A stretch of 64,000 nt of DNA from Coptis chinensis (GCA_015680905.1 CM027382.1:186001-250000); one strand, 5' to 3'; positions 48,701-61,510 are shown, counted from the first letter of the stretch. Notes: a model not told the origin generated them from the sequence alone. A program made the numbers and translations.

Positions 48701-49781
48701 ATGGTGACGATAACATGTTTGTTCACCCCATAAGGAACCACTTTTGACCTTATAAGATATGATAATTGGTTTCATACAAATAGTAGTTTTGGAACAGTTT
48801 ATCGATATTTCCCCGTGGCTTTTTAGTTTGAACTCTTGATAACCTCCATTTGGGTTTTGCCAATTGGTTCAGTTAATTAATAGACGCCTAATTAATTAGA
48901 GCTTGACATGACTGTTGATGCAGCTTATACGAGAGCTTAAAAAAGGGCGTGCATTTGATGGATGGACAGAAGGCACATTGACATTTCCACCAACATACAA
49001 GTATGAGTTTAATTCGAGTAAATATCGTGGAGAGGATCCAAAATCTGGAAGGCGTAATCCTGCATGGTATGCATATAAACTTTCTCAGTTCATCCGAAAG
49101 AAACTAAGTTTCTACATTTTACTTTTAGTTGCACCTTAGGAAGTCCAATGTAACGTTGTTGTCCTGACCTCTCAACGTTGATGTTGTGTTAATTTAGTGT
49201 TTAGAGCATTTATTACCTCAGCCAAGCTCATCTTTCAGGTGTGATCGCATTCTTTCTTTTGGAAAGGGAACGAGGCTGTTAAATTATAATAGAGTTGAAG
49301 AGATGCTTTCTGACCATCGGCCTGTGAAAGCCCTTTACATAGCTGAAGTTGAAGTTTTCTGCCATAAAAAGCTACAGAAGGTCCTCGCGTTCACTGATCC
49401 AGAGCTTAAACATGAAGATGTACCATACGTGGAAAATGACATTGGAATGGACAGTTTATGGTTTGGAGAGGTACATTTACTAACTTAAAAGAGGATAGCA
49501 ATATAGCATGCATATAAAGCTTCTTCGTTAGAGTCCTAGACTCCTTGCAAGAAAACCATAATTCCCACCCCACCCCCCCCAAAGTTGGAATCATCTGGTC
49601 TTGTTGCCAAAGTATGGTCCTTGTGCCTTTAGTTAGGAGGAAGTACCGTTCAAAGCGAACACAAGCTCTTGTGAACTAAAAATGTGGGAAAAGAGGCACA
49701 CTGTAAATCTCAATCTAAACCTATTGTTGTTTTTACTTACAGGTTATGATCAAGGATATCGAGACGGCTTCAACTTTGTAG
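42720..49781 (+). CDS. Type I inositol polyphosphate 5-phosphatase, IP5P1-like
   Basis: Eleven exons with matching phases: 42720-42749, 42882-43002, 43305-43339, 43917-43999, 44177-44281, 44635-45697, 46410-46594, 47558-47666, 48924-49066, 49239-49470 and 49743-49781 (TAG); 714 residues. Family motifs in order: FWPRVVLRKWLN near the N-terminus, TWNVGG (95-100), FQEVVPLNAGN, the insert with DPPSPSKFKP, RIVSKQMVGIF, GYIGNKGS (474-481), THLTSGEK, WLGDLNYR (545-552), PAWCDRIL (623-630) and SDHRPV (649-654). The last three include the catalytic and metal-binding residues, so activity on Ins(1,4,5)P3 and related substrates is expected, modulating Ca2+ and ABA signalling as for Arabidopsis 5PTase1/2. 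The DPPSPSKFK and SWPExPL wording points to At5PTase1 (IP5P1). Introns after 43999 and 45697 start with GC. Residues 248-407 are an in-frame duplication. Confidence 0.94.
45002..45481 (+). repeat. 240-bp in-frame tandem duplication in exon 6 of the 5-phosphatase
   Basis: Units 45002-45241 and 45242-45481 start GAAGGGTATTGCCAGA and encode two 80-residue copies (residues 248-327 and 328-407), each with EASLTQPKGKLSRT, a SWPE or GWPE box, LDLLGQ, VLE and K-rich KSF(R/K)TSK segments. By eye they are roughly 80% identical. The unit lies in the disordered insert between the two halves of the catalytic domain, not in the core. Confidence 0.9.
46896..46921. repeat. (GTTT)n microsatellite
   Basis: About six tetramers in the intron after exon 7 of the 5-phosphatase. 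Confidence 0.85.
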
Positions 49782-50342
49782 TTGACCTTGTATGTATTCT
49801 TTTTTATTCAATTTGTTTTTGTAATTGATGTTGTACACATCCTCATTGTAAAGTTGTATTCTAAAAGCTTCAACCAATCGATACAGTTCAGAGCAGTCAA
49901 TTTTCAAACTCTGATGTGTTTTTTTTTTTTTTAAATTTCCTACAAGTTTGAACTGTAGGTTATGGTGTTTCTTTCCTTGACGTTCTATTTAAATGAAACT
50001 ACAGCTGAGTTGCAAATTCTCCCTCAGTCAAACTAATGGATGGAGATTGGGCATGAGGATAAACTATCCATACTTTAACCATGCAAAGACAAATGTTGTT
50101 TTACAAGTGAAGAAAACGGAATGATAATACTGCATAATTAACCAGTCAGATATTAAGTAAGCGTCCAAAGAAACTATTCGATAAGCCGACTGCTTAGTAT
50201 AAACGTCATTTATAATTTATACATGAATGATTATATCACAACTTCACAAGGAATACTATCACACAAAATAACAATAATGGGACATCAAAGCCATAAACCT
50301 TGCAAGCCCGAAGTTCTGACAAAAAGGCAAAGTTAAATTGGC
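49782..50342. other. Convergent intergenic region
   Basis: A 561-base spacer between the stop codons of the plus-strand phosphatase and the minus-strand glycosyltransferase; it should hold both 3' UTRs. No other gene is seen. Confidence 0.6.
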
Positions 50343-53300
50343 TCAACTTTGACACTTCATCTCTTCCTTGATAGCGTTCACAGCTTCTCCAACTCCATCC
50401 TGAAAATTCCAAAGTATTTAGCAACATTTTTATACTTTGCATACTTAAAACACACCCGAAAATGAAATTTAGCAGTCAAATAGTGCATGAAAGGATCCCA
50501 AACAGCAAGAGACAGACATCTGCTCCAATCTAAACTGGTCTCTCTTACATAAGCAAAAATGGTAAATGTGGTCCCTTATAAGTTTCGAATTGGGCAGATA
50601 TTCATGTGGTCATTCTCATGATCATATAGACTATCTTAATAGAAGGGAAAATAAAATAAGAATAATAATTGCATTTGAAAGTTTGTAACCCCATGCATTC
50701 ATAGTAGTTATGGCTGGAAATATTTTTTGACTCTATTTTAAATGAAGACTTGATGGGGGTGGAAAATTTGGAATGTTCTTATTCTGTGGAAATGATCTAT
50801 ACTGTGACTTGTGAGGAGCTCAAACCCCATACAAAATGAGCACACCTAGTGCTAGTTCGTGGAATAGGTCGAAGGCTGATGCTATCAAAAGCAAAATCTC
50901 AAGTGGTAGCATATACCTGGCCCTCACTGACTCAAGTCATCTAAACTAAATCTAGAGTAGCTACCTTAACAAAATAAAGTTATTAAGATAGCAGTCATCA
51001 TATCTGAATGCCCATGCACGAGATACAAATAAGAGATCTAGACCAGCGATCCTTATGTCACTTGACGGAAGTTGAAGATCAGGTTTTGATCTAGGTGATT
51101 TTCTTGCCTTGCTGATTGAAATGGTGCCTCACCTTCAGAACATGATTTCTACTTAGCACCGTAATGTATAAATATAATCTTTGATCTCCACTACCAGGAA
51201 ACATAAGAGAGAAAATGCATCGATGGAAATGGTAGAATGTACCTCTGAAACAATTCTTTCAGAAATTTCTGATGCACATGCCTTTATTTCAGGAGATAAA
51301 GCTGAATTTAAGGCATTTGTTAACACATTTGCAGCTTTCCAAATGTCAGTATCATCATCTTTATCTGGGAACAAAAGGTACTTGTCTAGTGGTTCTGGTG
51401 CAACTCCAAGCCAGAACATCCTCTCTGCCCAATAGAACTGATCCAACAGAAATGGGCATATAACCTGCAGCCCAAAATTCATCAATAAACACCAACTAAA
51501 ACATATAATTAAATGCTAGTGATCCATGGAGGTCTGTAACCAACCTGGGGGAGTCCAGTATGTAGTGCTGCTGCAGTAGAACCACTGCTTACCCATTAAG
51601 ACCAAGAAGAAGAGGAGGTCGCATCAGCTCAGTGAATTGAATGGTTTTGAAATAACAATCTCTGGTATGAGTATAAGTTGCTACCTGCCACCGTGATGTA
51701 CCACCACAGCACATCTTTGAAAGAGCCAATTGTATGGGATGGTACTATTTTACAAACATGGAGAATAAGGTCAGTAACTTCAAAATAGAAAGAGGTGAAG
51801 ATATGCAACAAGACCTTGTTTTTGGTAAATTCTTCTTTGACACAAATGAAGTTGAAATGACAAAATGATAATGAGCATCATCAGCTATTGAAACTTCTGA
51901 CCAATGTCCAGGACGACCAGAAGCATCGAGGCTTGTCTACTAAGGTCCAAGGTCTATATGTGGAATAACGGACATTTTAAGATTTTTGTCTTTCAGACAT
52001 ATACAGCAGTCTTGAGTCTTAATGCTGAATTTTTCCATTTATGAATATCTCACTTAAAATGACCATTCTTGCCGAGAAGGATTCAAAAGTAAGTACCCGG
52101 AAAAACAGAAGAGCCGATCCCAAAAAAGGACACCATCCTCAGAGCAGATTTTTCGATCAAAACAAGACAATGCCTCAGCAAGCATCTGAATAGCAGAGTC
52201 TAAAGGTTCATACCCAGCAGTAAAAAGGATGAATCTGTAATTCGTGATCTGTATAACAGCTTGAAGTACTAGAAGAAATGCTCGTGAGTTCCTCAGAAAA
52301 CCCATGCTGCATATAACAAAGGTCACTTAGTTCAAGAAACTAAGGACATGGATGACACATAATTTAATACTACCAGACCACCAGTACATCATGGATGGCT
52401 CCTATATAGTGTACATAGAGTAGTTTAAGCTCAGTAAGTCCAACAAATAGCAGAATGTCAACGCAATGTGGCTTTTACACGTTACTCATAACCTGCCTTG
52501 GTCTCTACAGCTCGTCTATAGAAAGTACATATTCTCATAAACTCTAATATGTTACTTTTGAGAGGGTCCAACTATGTTTATTTTCTTAGATTCTAATACT
52601 TCACTTTTGATAATGTTCAAAGCAGGAACTTAGGAAGTAGTTGCAGATGAGTTAAGATAAATGACTAAACTTACCTTCCAACTGAAGAAAACCCTATGAA
52701 GATGGGGACATCTGAAGTAGAAGTCATCAGAAAGCATTGTAAATCCATATGAGTTGAACAGAGTTCATCCTTTGGGTGTAGATATCTTTCAGAAAATTGA
52801 ATTGATAGATCTCTGCATTTGTTACATGAAAACTGCCATTCCATGGGAACAAACCAAAAGCCACATACTCGAACATTTGATGGCCAATAACCTGTTATTC
52901 CCTTCGGTTAGCAGCACATAACAAATAATTCCACAAATAGTGAAAAACTGATAAAACAAACAACCTGGGCATTCAACAACTTCCTTGCTAAATCCATACC
53001 TGTTGGATATTTTGTTCATTAAAAAAATATCAGAGAGGGAAAGAGAGATAAAGAGTTTGATATGCTCTGCTAGCTGCAAATATGTGCAGTAAAAAAGGAA
53101 AAAACAACTTAACCTATACTAGATTTGGCACTCCATTTAAAGCCATATTAAGAGGTAGTCATAATTCTTACAACAGCATGGGGGATTGAACCCAATCATG
53201 TGATGTGGGAAGACCTGTGACTGGATCCTGCATTTGAAAAGATAAAAAAATACTTGTAAGATTTAACACATACTGGTATCTACGAGCTTTTTAAGCGCTT

Positions 53301-54724
53301 AGGTATGATCAGAGAATTACTTCTCTTCATTTATCAAAGGCACAAACCATAAAAGGGCAAGGACTCAGGTTTAATTCACTCCTCCATGATCCCCAATCTT
53401 CAGTGAAAAGAGGCCACATCCAATGTATGACATCATTCCAGCAAACCTATTTTGGGCATTAAAGTGAAAATCAGATGCTATTAATCTTATGTGTTTCTAC
53501 AAAGATATATCACACTTGTGAAATGGTACACTTTCCGTGATCTAATAACTGTCTAAAGATGCAGTAGATGAGGTAGAAAAAATGTGATTCTCATAAGCAA
53601 TTCTAATTTTTTTAGATATTGAAAAGAAATGTGACATACCTTGTGAGGAGGAACTAGCTGAAGATAGTTAAATAAGAGTGGGATATCCTTCTTGAATTGG
53701 CGTTCAAATGATGAAGGTGCACTATGAAGAAAGTTACATAAGGGCCAGATCAAAACAATAAGCAGTCGAAACAATACAGTTTACTCTATCATCCAATAAG
53801 GAAATAAGATTAACATTACATGTTGGGGAGAATAAACAATGAAAAGATTATTGTTGAGACTTATTTTAGCACCTGTAGGGAACAACATATGGAGCAGCAA
53901 CAACACAGCGAACACGAAAAAGTTCTGCAAGGCTCCATCCTTCCTGCATTAGTATGTGAAAAAACAAAAATCACAGTTTCTAACTATAAACAATGTTCAG
54001 AGGTATATAATGCAAATTCAAAGAAATAGATACCAATGCAAAAAAGTTAATCACTATGAAGTCATCTTCCATACTTGGACCATCTCCAAATATCCTCCCC
54101 ATTACATCCAAGCATTCATTTCTATGTTCTTTTGTAATGATCTTCTTTTGCATTGAAAATGAGATTTCCACAGACTCTAAGCAGCAAGAAAAGGAATTCA
54201 AGTTAGAACTTAAATTTGTTGTTCTCCCTATAGATGTAGAACAAAAGCAACTCTTGGTTTAAACTTTAAACATGTTAAATTTGCAATTCTAACCTGAAGT
54301 GCTATGATCCTGATAAGCAGAAACAACAGGTGGTGATGAAACCGGCAAAAAGGAGACACTCTTAGCAGCCAAATGTGGAATCAAATTCTGTAAAAAAAAA
54401 AAAAAAAAAAAAAAGCCAACATCTTCATATTCAAGTTATCAACTGATTAATGGATTGGTAATAACAGTTGTGAAATATAAAAGTGTGAACCTGATGAGAA
54501 GAATGAGTGATGAGAAACACTTGGTATTGAAGTTGGTCAATAGCAAAACATGCAGCAATGGCCTGAAAAGTATAATGATCAGTTAACAAAGAGAAACAGA
54601 AAGAAAGAGAGAAAGAGAAAGAGTGTGTGTGTGTATGTGTTGTTACAGAAATGGGTAGCACGTCTCCTTTGGTTCCAAATGCCATGAAAACAGCTCTTGC
54701 CTTCTTGCTGCTCTCACTCTCCAT
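50343..54724 (-). CDS. UGT80-type sterol/lipid UDP-glycosyltransferase (UGT80C1-like)
   Basis: Fifteen exons on the minus strand with consistent phases: 54647-54724, 54491-54562, 54294-54387, 54034-54176, 53873-53943, 53640-53721, 53348-53446, 53172-53227, 52965-52999, 52675-52891, 52097-52306, 51685-51744, 51545-51584, 51243-51464 and 50343-50399; 511 residues. The N-terminus has FMAFGTKGDVLPI, the GT-B donor loop typical of sterol glucosyltransferases. Middle motifs include EGWSLAE and VPIFIGFSSVG. The C-terminal nucleotide-sugar box is VVVHHGGSGSTAAALHTGLP (399-418 area, His402-His403) followed by CPFLLDQFYWAE. The predicted reaction is transfer of glucose from UDP-glucose to a sterol or related lipid at membranes. 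It fits the less-studied UGT80C1/AT5G24750 branch better than UGT80A2/B1, from memory of the families. All frames are open. Confidence 0.88.
54391..54414 (-). repeat. 23-base T tract at an intron acceptor
   Basis: On the minus strand a run of 23 T residues is followed by ACAG at the 3' end of the second intron of the glycosyltransferase gene, an extreme polypyrimidine tract. As a homopolymer it is also a likely place for length variation. Confidence 0.7.
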
Positions 54725-55184
54725 GGGCGCCTTCTCTGTTTCTCTTCTTCTCTGTTTCTACTCTTTAATAACGCGGGCTTTTCTATGGGTTTTTTTGTAG
54801 TGTTTAGTTTTTAGGATCGGGCGTTTCTATGGGCTTTGTTGTAGTGTTTAGTTTTTAGGATCGGGCCTGGACTAGAAACTCCGAAGAGAGAATTAACTAT
54901 GGGTGATTAGAAAAAGGGAGCAGTCTAATGGAGAGCAGCTAAAAGTTGTCACATAGGCCTTTTAGCATGCCTAGTCATATTTGACAACCCAAAATAAAAA
55001 AAGCATTCCAATCACACTTTTAGCAAAAAGGGAGCGTAAAAGTCGTTTGTCTATTAAATTAATTGGGGAGCTGCTACATAAATAACCAAAGACGGTGTCA
55101 TCCATCTCCCAAAACTTATTATGGCCTTTTAGCGAATGATCCTTTGGGTGTATTTTTGACAACTTCCAAAATTTAAAAAACATT
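54725..55184. other. Upstream region of the glycosyltransferase gene
   Basis: Contains CT-rich leader sequence next to the ATG and a tandem duplication (about 54780-54868) around GTTTAGTTTTTAGGATCGGG, two copies about 50 bases apart. No other gene is seen. Confidence 0.55.
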
Positions 55185-55560
55185 CCATTGGAATGACATT
55201 TTTGTGGTTGGGATGCTATATTGCCCTTTAGCCGCCCATATAGCACCCCATTGGACTTGCTCTAAGGAGTTGCGTTGATTTAAAACATATTGAAAATAGT
55301 TAGTGTCTTACTGAGCATGATGTATGAAATCTCATGATATTTATCAAGGTGCCATGGAAAATCAAGAAAAAAAAAATTACACAATAATCATTTGTTATTA
55401 TCTATGAGAAAACTTTTATGCCATGTACACTTTTTTCTCAGCTAATGCAAACAAAGGAAGCTTGAGATCAAGTGTGTGTCCACTGATTCTAACAATATAA
55501 AATTAATTAAACAGAGTAAAAAAAATCAAAAGATATTTTGTTGCTTGATCTTGAGACGTT
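55185..55560 (+). repeat. Long direct repeat, left copy
   Basis: CATTGGAATGACATTTTTGT through GAAAACTTTTATGCCAT to TTGCTTGATC matches 57707-58065 with small indels. The two copies bracket about 2.1 kb that includes the hAT-like element. Confidence 0.85.
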
Positions 55561-55986
55561 ATAACTACGTCAAACAATCAACAGCCGCACGTGATGCAAC
55601 TGTACTTATGGTTATGGTGTGAAATCCTGCGACATGTTACATAACTTGATTTCCTACTTTACTTATTTGAAGAAAAATTGAAGGCTTAATAAGTGAGTAG
55701 AAGTGCCTCTAAGCAAGAAGTAAAAAGAAGAAATCTCCTGTAGCATCTGCTCTATTACTTTTAGGACTGCAACTTACTTTTGACCTCAGCTATGGAGAGA
55801 GTGTTGTGTGTGGTGTAGTTTCAAACTCTAAGGTAATTTCTTATTGCTTAAGATTTTAGCATAGCCGACGACACTGATGAGAAGATAATCCTCATTTCAA
55901 GTCAACTCTAGACTCATCTCTATTTATGCCAGACCTAGTTATGGACAACGATGGACTCCCTTCTCTGTCTCATTACTTACTGTACG

Positions 55987-57394
55987 CAGGGGCGGCTCAA
56001 GATAATCGGGGGCCCTAAGCAAAGTTCGAATAGGGAATCTTCTATGATTAATATATACTAATAAAAATTGTTTTTTTTTTTTTTTTTTTTCTCACAACAT
56101 CTTATTGATTTGTTTACGTTATTTCATATGATCCCAACTTTTTCTTTTTGTCTTTCTTGAATAGTCTTCACACAAACTTGAAACTTTAATTGATTTATTT
56201 AACAAAAAATTGCAAATAGAAAGAGAGAATGTAGAATAATTATATACCAAATAAAACAAATATAGAAAGAAATAGAGATTATAGGGAAAAATCATAAAAG
56301 GCAAAAATATGATATAGATAAGATTGAATTGTTGGCGTTATATATACTTGATTATTTGTTATAGGATGATGAAGAACTTTAATAAGTTATGGAAGCGTGC
56401 TACTTTTTGTTAGAGAAGGCGAGGGAACCGAAGGAGTTTAAGTGTTTAACACTACTTCAACAAATAAAAATTGTTACATCTTTTTTAATTTTTTTTTCTC
56501 ACAACATCTTATTGATTTAATTTGTATACATTATTTCATATGATCCCAGCTTTTTTTTTTTTCTTTCTTGAATTCTTAACACAAAGTTGAAACTTTAATA
56601 GATTTATTTAAGAAAAAAATTGCAAATAGAGAGAGAGAATGTAGAATAATTTTACACCAAATAAAACAAATATAGAAAGAAAAAAAGATTAAATTGAATT
56701 GTTGGTGTTATACTTAATTATTTGTTATGGGGTGATTGGAAGTGTGCTATTTTTTCGTTGGAGAAGGCGAGGGAACCGAAGGAGTTTAAGTGTTTAACAC
56801 TACTTTAACAAATAAAAATTGTTATATTTTTTTTCTCACAACATGTTATTGATTTGTTTACGTTATTTCATATGATCCAAACTTTATCTTTTTTATTTCT
56901 TGAATAGTCTTCGCACAAATTTGAAACTTCAATGAATTTATTTAACAAAGAATTGCGAATATATATATAGAGAGAGAATGCAGAATAATTCTACACCAAA
57001 TAAAACAAATATTGAGAGAGAGACAACGAGATTATAGAGAAAAACCATATAGAAAGCAAAAAAATAATATAGGTAAGATTGAATTGTTGACGTATATATA
57101 CTTGATTATTTGTCATGGGGTGATGAAAAACTTTAATTAGTTATGGAGGTGTGCTATTTTTTTTTGATGCGCTGAATGAAGGAGTTTAAGTGTTTAACAC
57201 TACTTTAACGTGATTTTATGGTTTCCAATTTGCCAATGTAAAACGTTTATCCAACAGGTTAAAAATAAATAAAAAACAATAGTGGGTTTTGGTTTTAATT
57301 TTTTTTCTTTATTTCAATGGCTGGATTATATTGGGGGCCTTGGGCTCACGGGGCCCCTGGAGGCCTACTTTGCTATATGGTTGGCCGGCCCCGG
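55987..57394 (+). mobile_element. hAT-like element with triplicated interior
   Basis: The left end CAGGGGCGGCTCAAGAT and right end GGCCGGCCCCGG are roughly inverted. GGGGGCCCTAAGCAAAG near the left end is shared with the inverted element ending at 23757. The interior is three tandem units of about 340-410 bases starting CTCACAACAT at 56091, 56498 and 56835, each with ATTTCATATGATCC, GTAGAATAATT and GAGTTTAAGTGTTTAACACT. No open reading frame and no certain target duplication. Confidence 0.7.
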
Positions 57395-57706
57395 CGAGAT
57401 TAACCTACATATGGACTATGAGGTAAGATTAATTTTCAGGACAAAAAACTTGGTAAGAGCAATATAGTTGATCTATATCCAATGTATATGAAGAGATTCC
57501 ATTAATGGGAAAATTGAGGTACAAATAGTCAATGTATATAAATCGATAACAAAAATACAAGTTTGAGATGAAGTATTTAGTGCATGTTAATGAAACTTGA
57601 TCAAGATTCCTTTCGTTTTACAAATGTCAAAAATGCAAAATATAGAAAAAATTAGTGTATACACGGTGTAAAACCAATTCATAAATGGTTTTAAGACCCT
57701 TTTAAC

Positions 57707-58065
57707 AGTCCCATTGGAATGACATTTTTGTAGTTGGGATGCTATATTGCCCTTTCTATGATTGGACTTGTTCTAAGGAGTTTGATTCAAAACATAAAAG
57801 CATGATGTATGAAATCTCATGATCTTTATGGAGGTGCCATGGAAAATCAAGAAAAAAAAAAGAATTACACAATAATTATTTGTTATTATCTATGAGAAAA
57901 CTTTTATGCCATAAAAACCATGTACACTTTTTTCTCAACTAATGCAAACAAAGGAAGCTTGAGATCAAGTGTGTGTCCACTGATTCTAACAATAAAAAAT
58001 TAATTAAACAGAGTAAAAAGAATCAAAAGATATTTTGTTGCTTGATCTTTGAGACGTTAACTACA
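57707..58065 (+). repeat. Long direct repeat, right copy
   Basis: Second copy of 55185-55560. The copies differ by a deletion near the CCTTTAGCCGCCC segment and by single-base changes, so the duplication is moderately old. Confidence 0.85.
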
Positions 58066-58390
58066 TGATTTCTTCTCTCCACCTTGAGTTCAACTTGCAG
58101 TACCCCTGACCAGATTAACGGAGAAATCAATTAAAACGTTTGAGTGCTTTGTTAGTAGTAGTGTGTTGTTACTAGTAGCCAGCCCCACCTTGAGTGGCAA
58201 TCCTGGATCCGCTCAAATTAGAAGGTCAGTGAATCATTAGAGCATTCCCAATGTAAGTCATTATTTTCCCCCTCTTTTCACCTCCATGTAGGCAGTATTT
58301 CTCTTCTTTTCCACCGTTTTGGTGAAAAACAAGGTGAAACTGCCAAATGCAAAAGTGAATATTAATCTCAAACGGGACGTTAGATTCCAT

Positions 58391-60525
58391 CTAGACGTAA
58401 TAATCGAAAAAACACTCTTGACGGAATGAAATACTATCCTCAGACTCATACACCAAATCACGAGGAGCGTTTCCAGTTGATACCTCCTCTTGATAATTCT
58501 CATTATACACCACCATACCTTGCTCCTCTTCATCTTCACTTGTTGAGTAATCTTCTTCCTCCTCTGTAAAAGCATCTGAAAGTATGTCTTCTTCTGGAAT
58601 GTCCCCTCCTTCATCCACTGAGGGCTCACTAGAATCTAGCGACCCTTCTGATGGTACACTGGACTCCATCGACCAACTCGAAACTGGGATGACTGGGGCA
58701 TTCTCTGGTATCAGCAAGTTCCCCATTCTCCTAAACCTTAGATCATCAGCTTCAAGTTTTGCCCTCTTTGACCTATGTACTGCCAACCTCCAACTGATCC
58801 TACGCCACCCATTATCACACATCCTTTCTGATTCCAAACCGTTCTCTGAGAGGTTATACACTTTCTTTTTTTTCCCCACACCGAACTCTTTTGGTTCCTT
58901 TCTAACACATCGATCTGAGAAAGCCTTTTTTATGTTTACCCTTTCGAGCCACCCCAGCATTCCCCACTTTACCTCGTGTTGGTTGCCCAATGAAACAAAA
59001 TCTTTGTGTAGCAGATCCAGTCTGGATGGAAGCACGCTTAGTCCCATCTAATTCATGGTAATCAAGGTGTGGAATAATTGCCTCGGTAAGGTGAGAAACA
59101 TTGTTTTTTGGCGAGGTATAATCACTCCCTATTACTTTTCCAGTTCCCAAGCTATAACCCTCCAAGCCTAGGTCTCCTGTTCCCACCGTGACACACTCCG
59201 AATCTGGGTTAGTTGTAATTCTTCCAGAAGTTGGGTCATACCCTAGACCTTTCTTCAAGTCCATCGATCCAATTTCCTTACCCATACCCTCATCCAGGTC
59301 CATATCCGATCCATTACTGACTGGGTTCCATATCACCAAGGCCCCATAATTGGTTCCTGACATATTTGTAAGGCCCATGTGACCGTCCCGTACTTCTTGG
59401 GCTAGGATATGTGTACCTGACCCATGTTTAGTTTTATCAAGATTTGGGCCCCCTAGCCCAATACCAACAACGGCCACTGACAAGGCCCTTTCAAAAAGAG
59501 TCGTTCTGCTTTCTGCCAAACCTCGTAGTCCTTCATCAGTTGCCACAGGTCTGTTGTTAGTGGGTTGTTCCACGTGCATTCTTCTTCTTGGTGGTGTCGC
59601 CAGAATCCCGGTCCAAGTCCAGTTCTGTTTCACCGGTGAGCCTCTGCTCCTTGTTGGAATTTGGTCATACCTCAGTTTTTGTGGTGTTCCAGAGATCGTA
59701 ACTGACACAGGGCTTAAGCTTGCTGCCCCATTGTAGAACACATTTGCTCGCAGCATGAATGAGAAATTATTCATTACATCTCTAGGGGATCCCCCATATT
59801 TCTTCATATCCATACTGTACTTTTCACGCTGGTAACAATAATGTAGATCATGCCCAATGCAACCACAGAAGTAACAAAAAATATCAAACTTTTCACACTT
59901 GAAAGTGACTGGGAAGGTTTCTCCCAATTCGATCTGTTCGGAGATCTATGCCTTTTAAAAGCCTCTCCTTGATATCCATCCTCATTCTGATCCTAGCTAC
60001 CGGTTTATTGAATTCCGGTGAGCACAGTAGGTCCACCGCCTTGACTTTGCCCAAGCTTTGCCCCACCTTGTTTACATTTTCCTCATTGATCCTATTATTT
60101 GGTAACCCATATATATGAACCCAGAAATCCACCATATCAAACTTCCAGTTCTCATCTACTAGTTCAGATGCCTTCCATTTTTTAAACAAGAGGATGAACC
60201 CTTAAACCATCTAAGGCCCATTCTTTCTTACATGTTTATATTCCTCAAGGTTATCGAACTCTAGTTTAAACAAGCATTTTGCTACAGATTGTATCTTAGT
60301 GTTACCTCTCGTTTGCCAGCATCTATGGAGTTCTTCCGCAAGATCTTGGAGGGGTATATTTTTTCCTCCAAACAACTTTCCTAACAGTGTGTACTACCCC
60401 CCTTCACTGGCCTCCACATTCTTGCAACCAATATCAATAACTTGTTTTTCCTTGTTGCAAAAAAGATTTTGCATCTCAGCTTGTAGGATTTCAACTTTAG
60501 ATTTGGATGATTCGCCTGGCTCCAT
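58391..60525 (-). pseudogene. LINE ORF1-like (DUF4283 plus CCHC zinc knuckle) relic
   Basis: Starting at ATG 60525 the minus strand reads an N-terminus ending at a stop near 60394. Downstream pieces include LLGKLFGGKNIP and RKNGP (the usual NGPW replaced by a stop), then FWVHIYGLP (frame 60189-59893). After a shift comes a frame (59927-58902) with the zinc knuckle CYFCGCIGHDLHYC, and after another shift an acidic tail (59047-58391) with KRAKLEADDLR and many Glu/Asp. This order is that of plant L1-type LINE ORF1/gag-like proteins that bind RNA. The endonuclease and reverse transcriptase that should follow on the left are absent. At least two stops and two shifts show it is dead. Confidence 0.8.
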
Positions 60526-61510
60526 CCTTGTTGGTGGCTCCCCTGTAGGGGAGTCCATGGTCTTGCCGATCTAGCCAAGACGATATAATAGTAACCCCAA
60601 ACAAACAAGGGAAAGGAACCCAAATAAAAAGAAACTAAAACAAAACAGAATGAGAAAAGAAAAGGATAAAAGAAAACCAAGACTATACAGGAAAGAGAAA
60701 AGCTAGAGATATGTTATTTAGTAAAGGAAGAGAGCCTATAGACAGCAAGAGAACAAAGTGAGATTTGAATTTGAATTTGAAATTTAGAATAGGTAGAGGG
60801 AAGCTGCTTTCAGCCGTAGTAGTGAAACTCTTTTCAATAGGTGATGGAACATATGTCTCAAGAAAGAGTACTTTCTCTTTTCAATATCCCCAATTACTTG
60901 GAACATTTGGCAAATGTATATAAGTTGCCACGTTTTAGGACAAACACAACGTCTCACATATTAAACACAACACAAGACGTCAAAGGAAATCCAAATCTAG
61001 TTACCGATGGATAATCCTTTGCCAAAGCCACCATCATGTGCCGTTCATTTCAAGAAAGTTTTCATTTCCAGTTTGATCTAATCTTGTTTAGACCATCTAG
61101 TCACTAAACTAGACAACTAGTTGAGGCTGATGCTTCCCTCACTAGTTTTCTTATCCTATAGGAAACATCAAAACCAAAAAAATTATCAAGGAAATGAGTT
61201 GAATTTCTACAACCATAGTCAATAATCCATTAAAAGTAACCCTTGGAATCTTAACGGCAGTGTAAAACTTGGAAGAAAAGACACAGCCGGATACAACGCG
61301 TGCCATATCCCTTTCCACTTTTGTATTTTTCTGTATTCATGACCAACTGGGCTAAAATCTTACTTCTATTATATGACAGAAGTACATGTACAAAATCTAT
61401 TTAGATATGATTTAGAGAAGAGCTCAAAACCGATTAAACAGAACTAACATTACTAGATAGATTTGTCATTTTATTCTACAGACATCAGTCTCTGAAAAAG
61501 AAAAACGGAG
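60526..61510. other. Intergenic
   Basis: Leader of the LINE relic on the right side of its ATG and the upstream region of the transporter gene. No further gene is recognised. GAATTTGAATTTGAAATT near 60763 is a minor repeat. Confidence 0.4.

Noticed and set aside
58584..59051. 155-codon plus-strand frame rich in Ser
   Set aside because: Antisense of the acidic tail of the LINE ORF1 relic.
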